The position numbers and the translations under genes were made by a program. 16,442 nt of DNA from Dictyocoela muelleri (taxonomy: Eukaryota; Microsporidia). Shown one piece after another: positions 16,262-16,442 of this stretch. Location of the stretch: NCBI GenBank assembly GCA_016256075.1, contig SDVU01000258.1, forward strand, positions 1 to 16,442. Reading direction: 5' to 3'. Each line of letters opens with the position of its first letter. Positions within the stretch are counted from its first letter, which is position 1. The notes below the pieces were generated by a model, which made no database searches, had not been told where the DNA came from, and saw only the letters and a program-made list of their open reading frames with translations.

Positions 16262-16442
16262 ATATAGCGTCAGCGTTAACACTCTTGAATGAAAAATTTA
16301 AGTATCGTGGTTCGAATTCCGCTGACGTCACTCTTTAATAAATAATGAGGGAATTACATTAAACAGTCAAAAACTATAGAAATATAGTATTAATATACAG
16401 TTGTTCCAGTGTGGTATAGCTGATTAAGACTTGGTCTAATAT
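16262..16442 (+). mobile_element. tRNA-derived SINE, copy 4 (runs off the window)
   Basis: Starting within ATAGCGTCAGCG, it aligns with copies 1 and 3 through ACACTCTTGAAT, TTAAGTATCGTGGTTCGAAT and GCTGACGTCACTCTTTA to the window end (GACTTGGTCTAATAT). The A box and B box each carry a one-base insertion (TAGCGTCAGCG; GGTTCGAATTCC at 16309-16320), so its promoter is weakened. It cuts fossil C just after the YIDD region of reverse transcriptase. The head-side flank AATAACATAGCCAT should recur about 300 bp beyond the window if a target-site duplication exists. Confidence 0.75.

Overview
The window is a transposon graveyard from a very AT-rich eukaryotic genome. I find no intact gene, no rRNA and no host gene I can name. 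The mixture of decayed Ty3/gypsy retroelements, Merlin (IS1016/ISXO2-like), MULE and Tc1/IS630-like DNA transposons, with strongly A+T-biased codons, would fit a TE-rich microsporidian. That is inference from element types, not from any host gene, and other compact AT-rich protists remain possible.

Layout. 1-1200: a minus-strand tRNA-headed SINE (copy 1) beside a Ty3/gypsy fossil (A). 1200-2967: AT-rich filler holding a divergent SINE (copy 2). 2968-4796: Ty3/gypsy fossil B (gag and protease), split by SINE copy 3 with a 19-bp target-site duplication. 4860-5803: a decayed MULE transposase. 5802-8961: three hairpin-forming elements (5802-6084, 6249-7754, 8610-8961) around a nearly full-length but broken Merlin transposase (7766-8530). 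9084-10380: an unidentified open frame, then Ty3/gypsy fossil D. 10638-14384: a Tc1/IS630-type complex made of a palindromic MITE with 22-bp terminal arrays, a 13-14-bp minisatellite of about 950 bp, a frameshifted minus-strand transposase, and a right-end 22-bp array interrupted by a near-perfect 320-bp palindromic MITE. 14440-15066: a minus-strand Merlin fragment and another young palindrome. 15067-16442: Ty3/gypsy fossil C, ended by SINE copy 4.

How the parts relate. Short elements have inserted into older ones: SINEs lie in or against Ty3/gypsy fossils, a MITE lies in the Tc1-like array, and a unique insert lies in the foldback element. The best candidates for something little described are the SINE family (RNA polymerase III A and B boxes with tRNA spacing, a body of about 400 bp, a TA-rich tail, clear target-site duplications) and the modular palindromes that share a subterminal motif. 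All transposase genes here are broken, so any recent movement of the small elements must have been driven from elsewhere in the genome.
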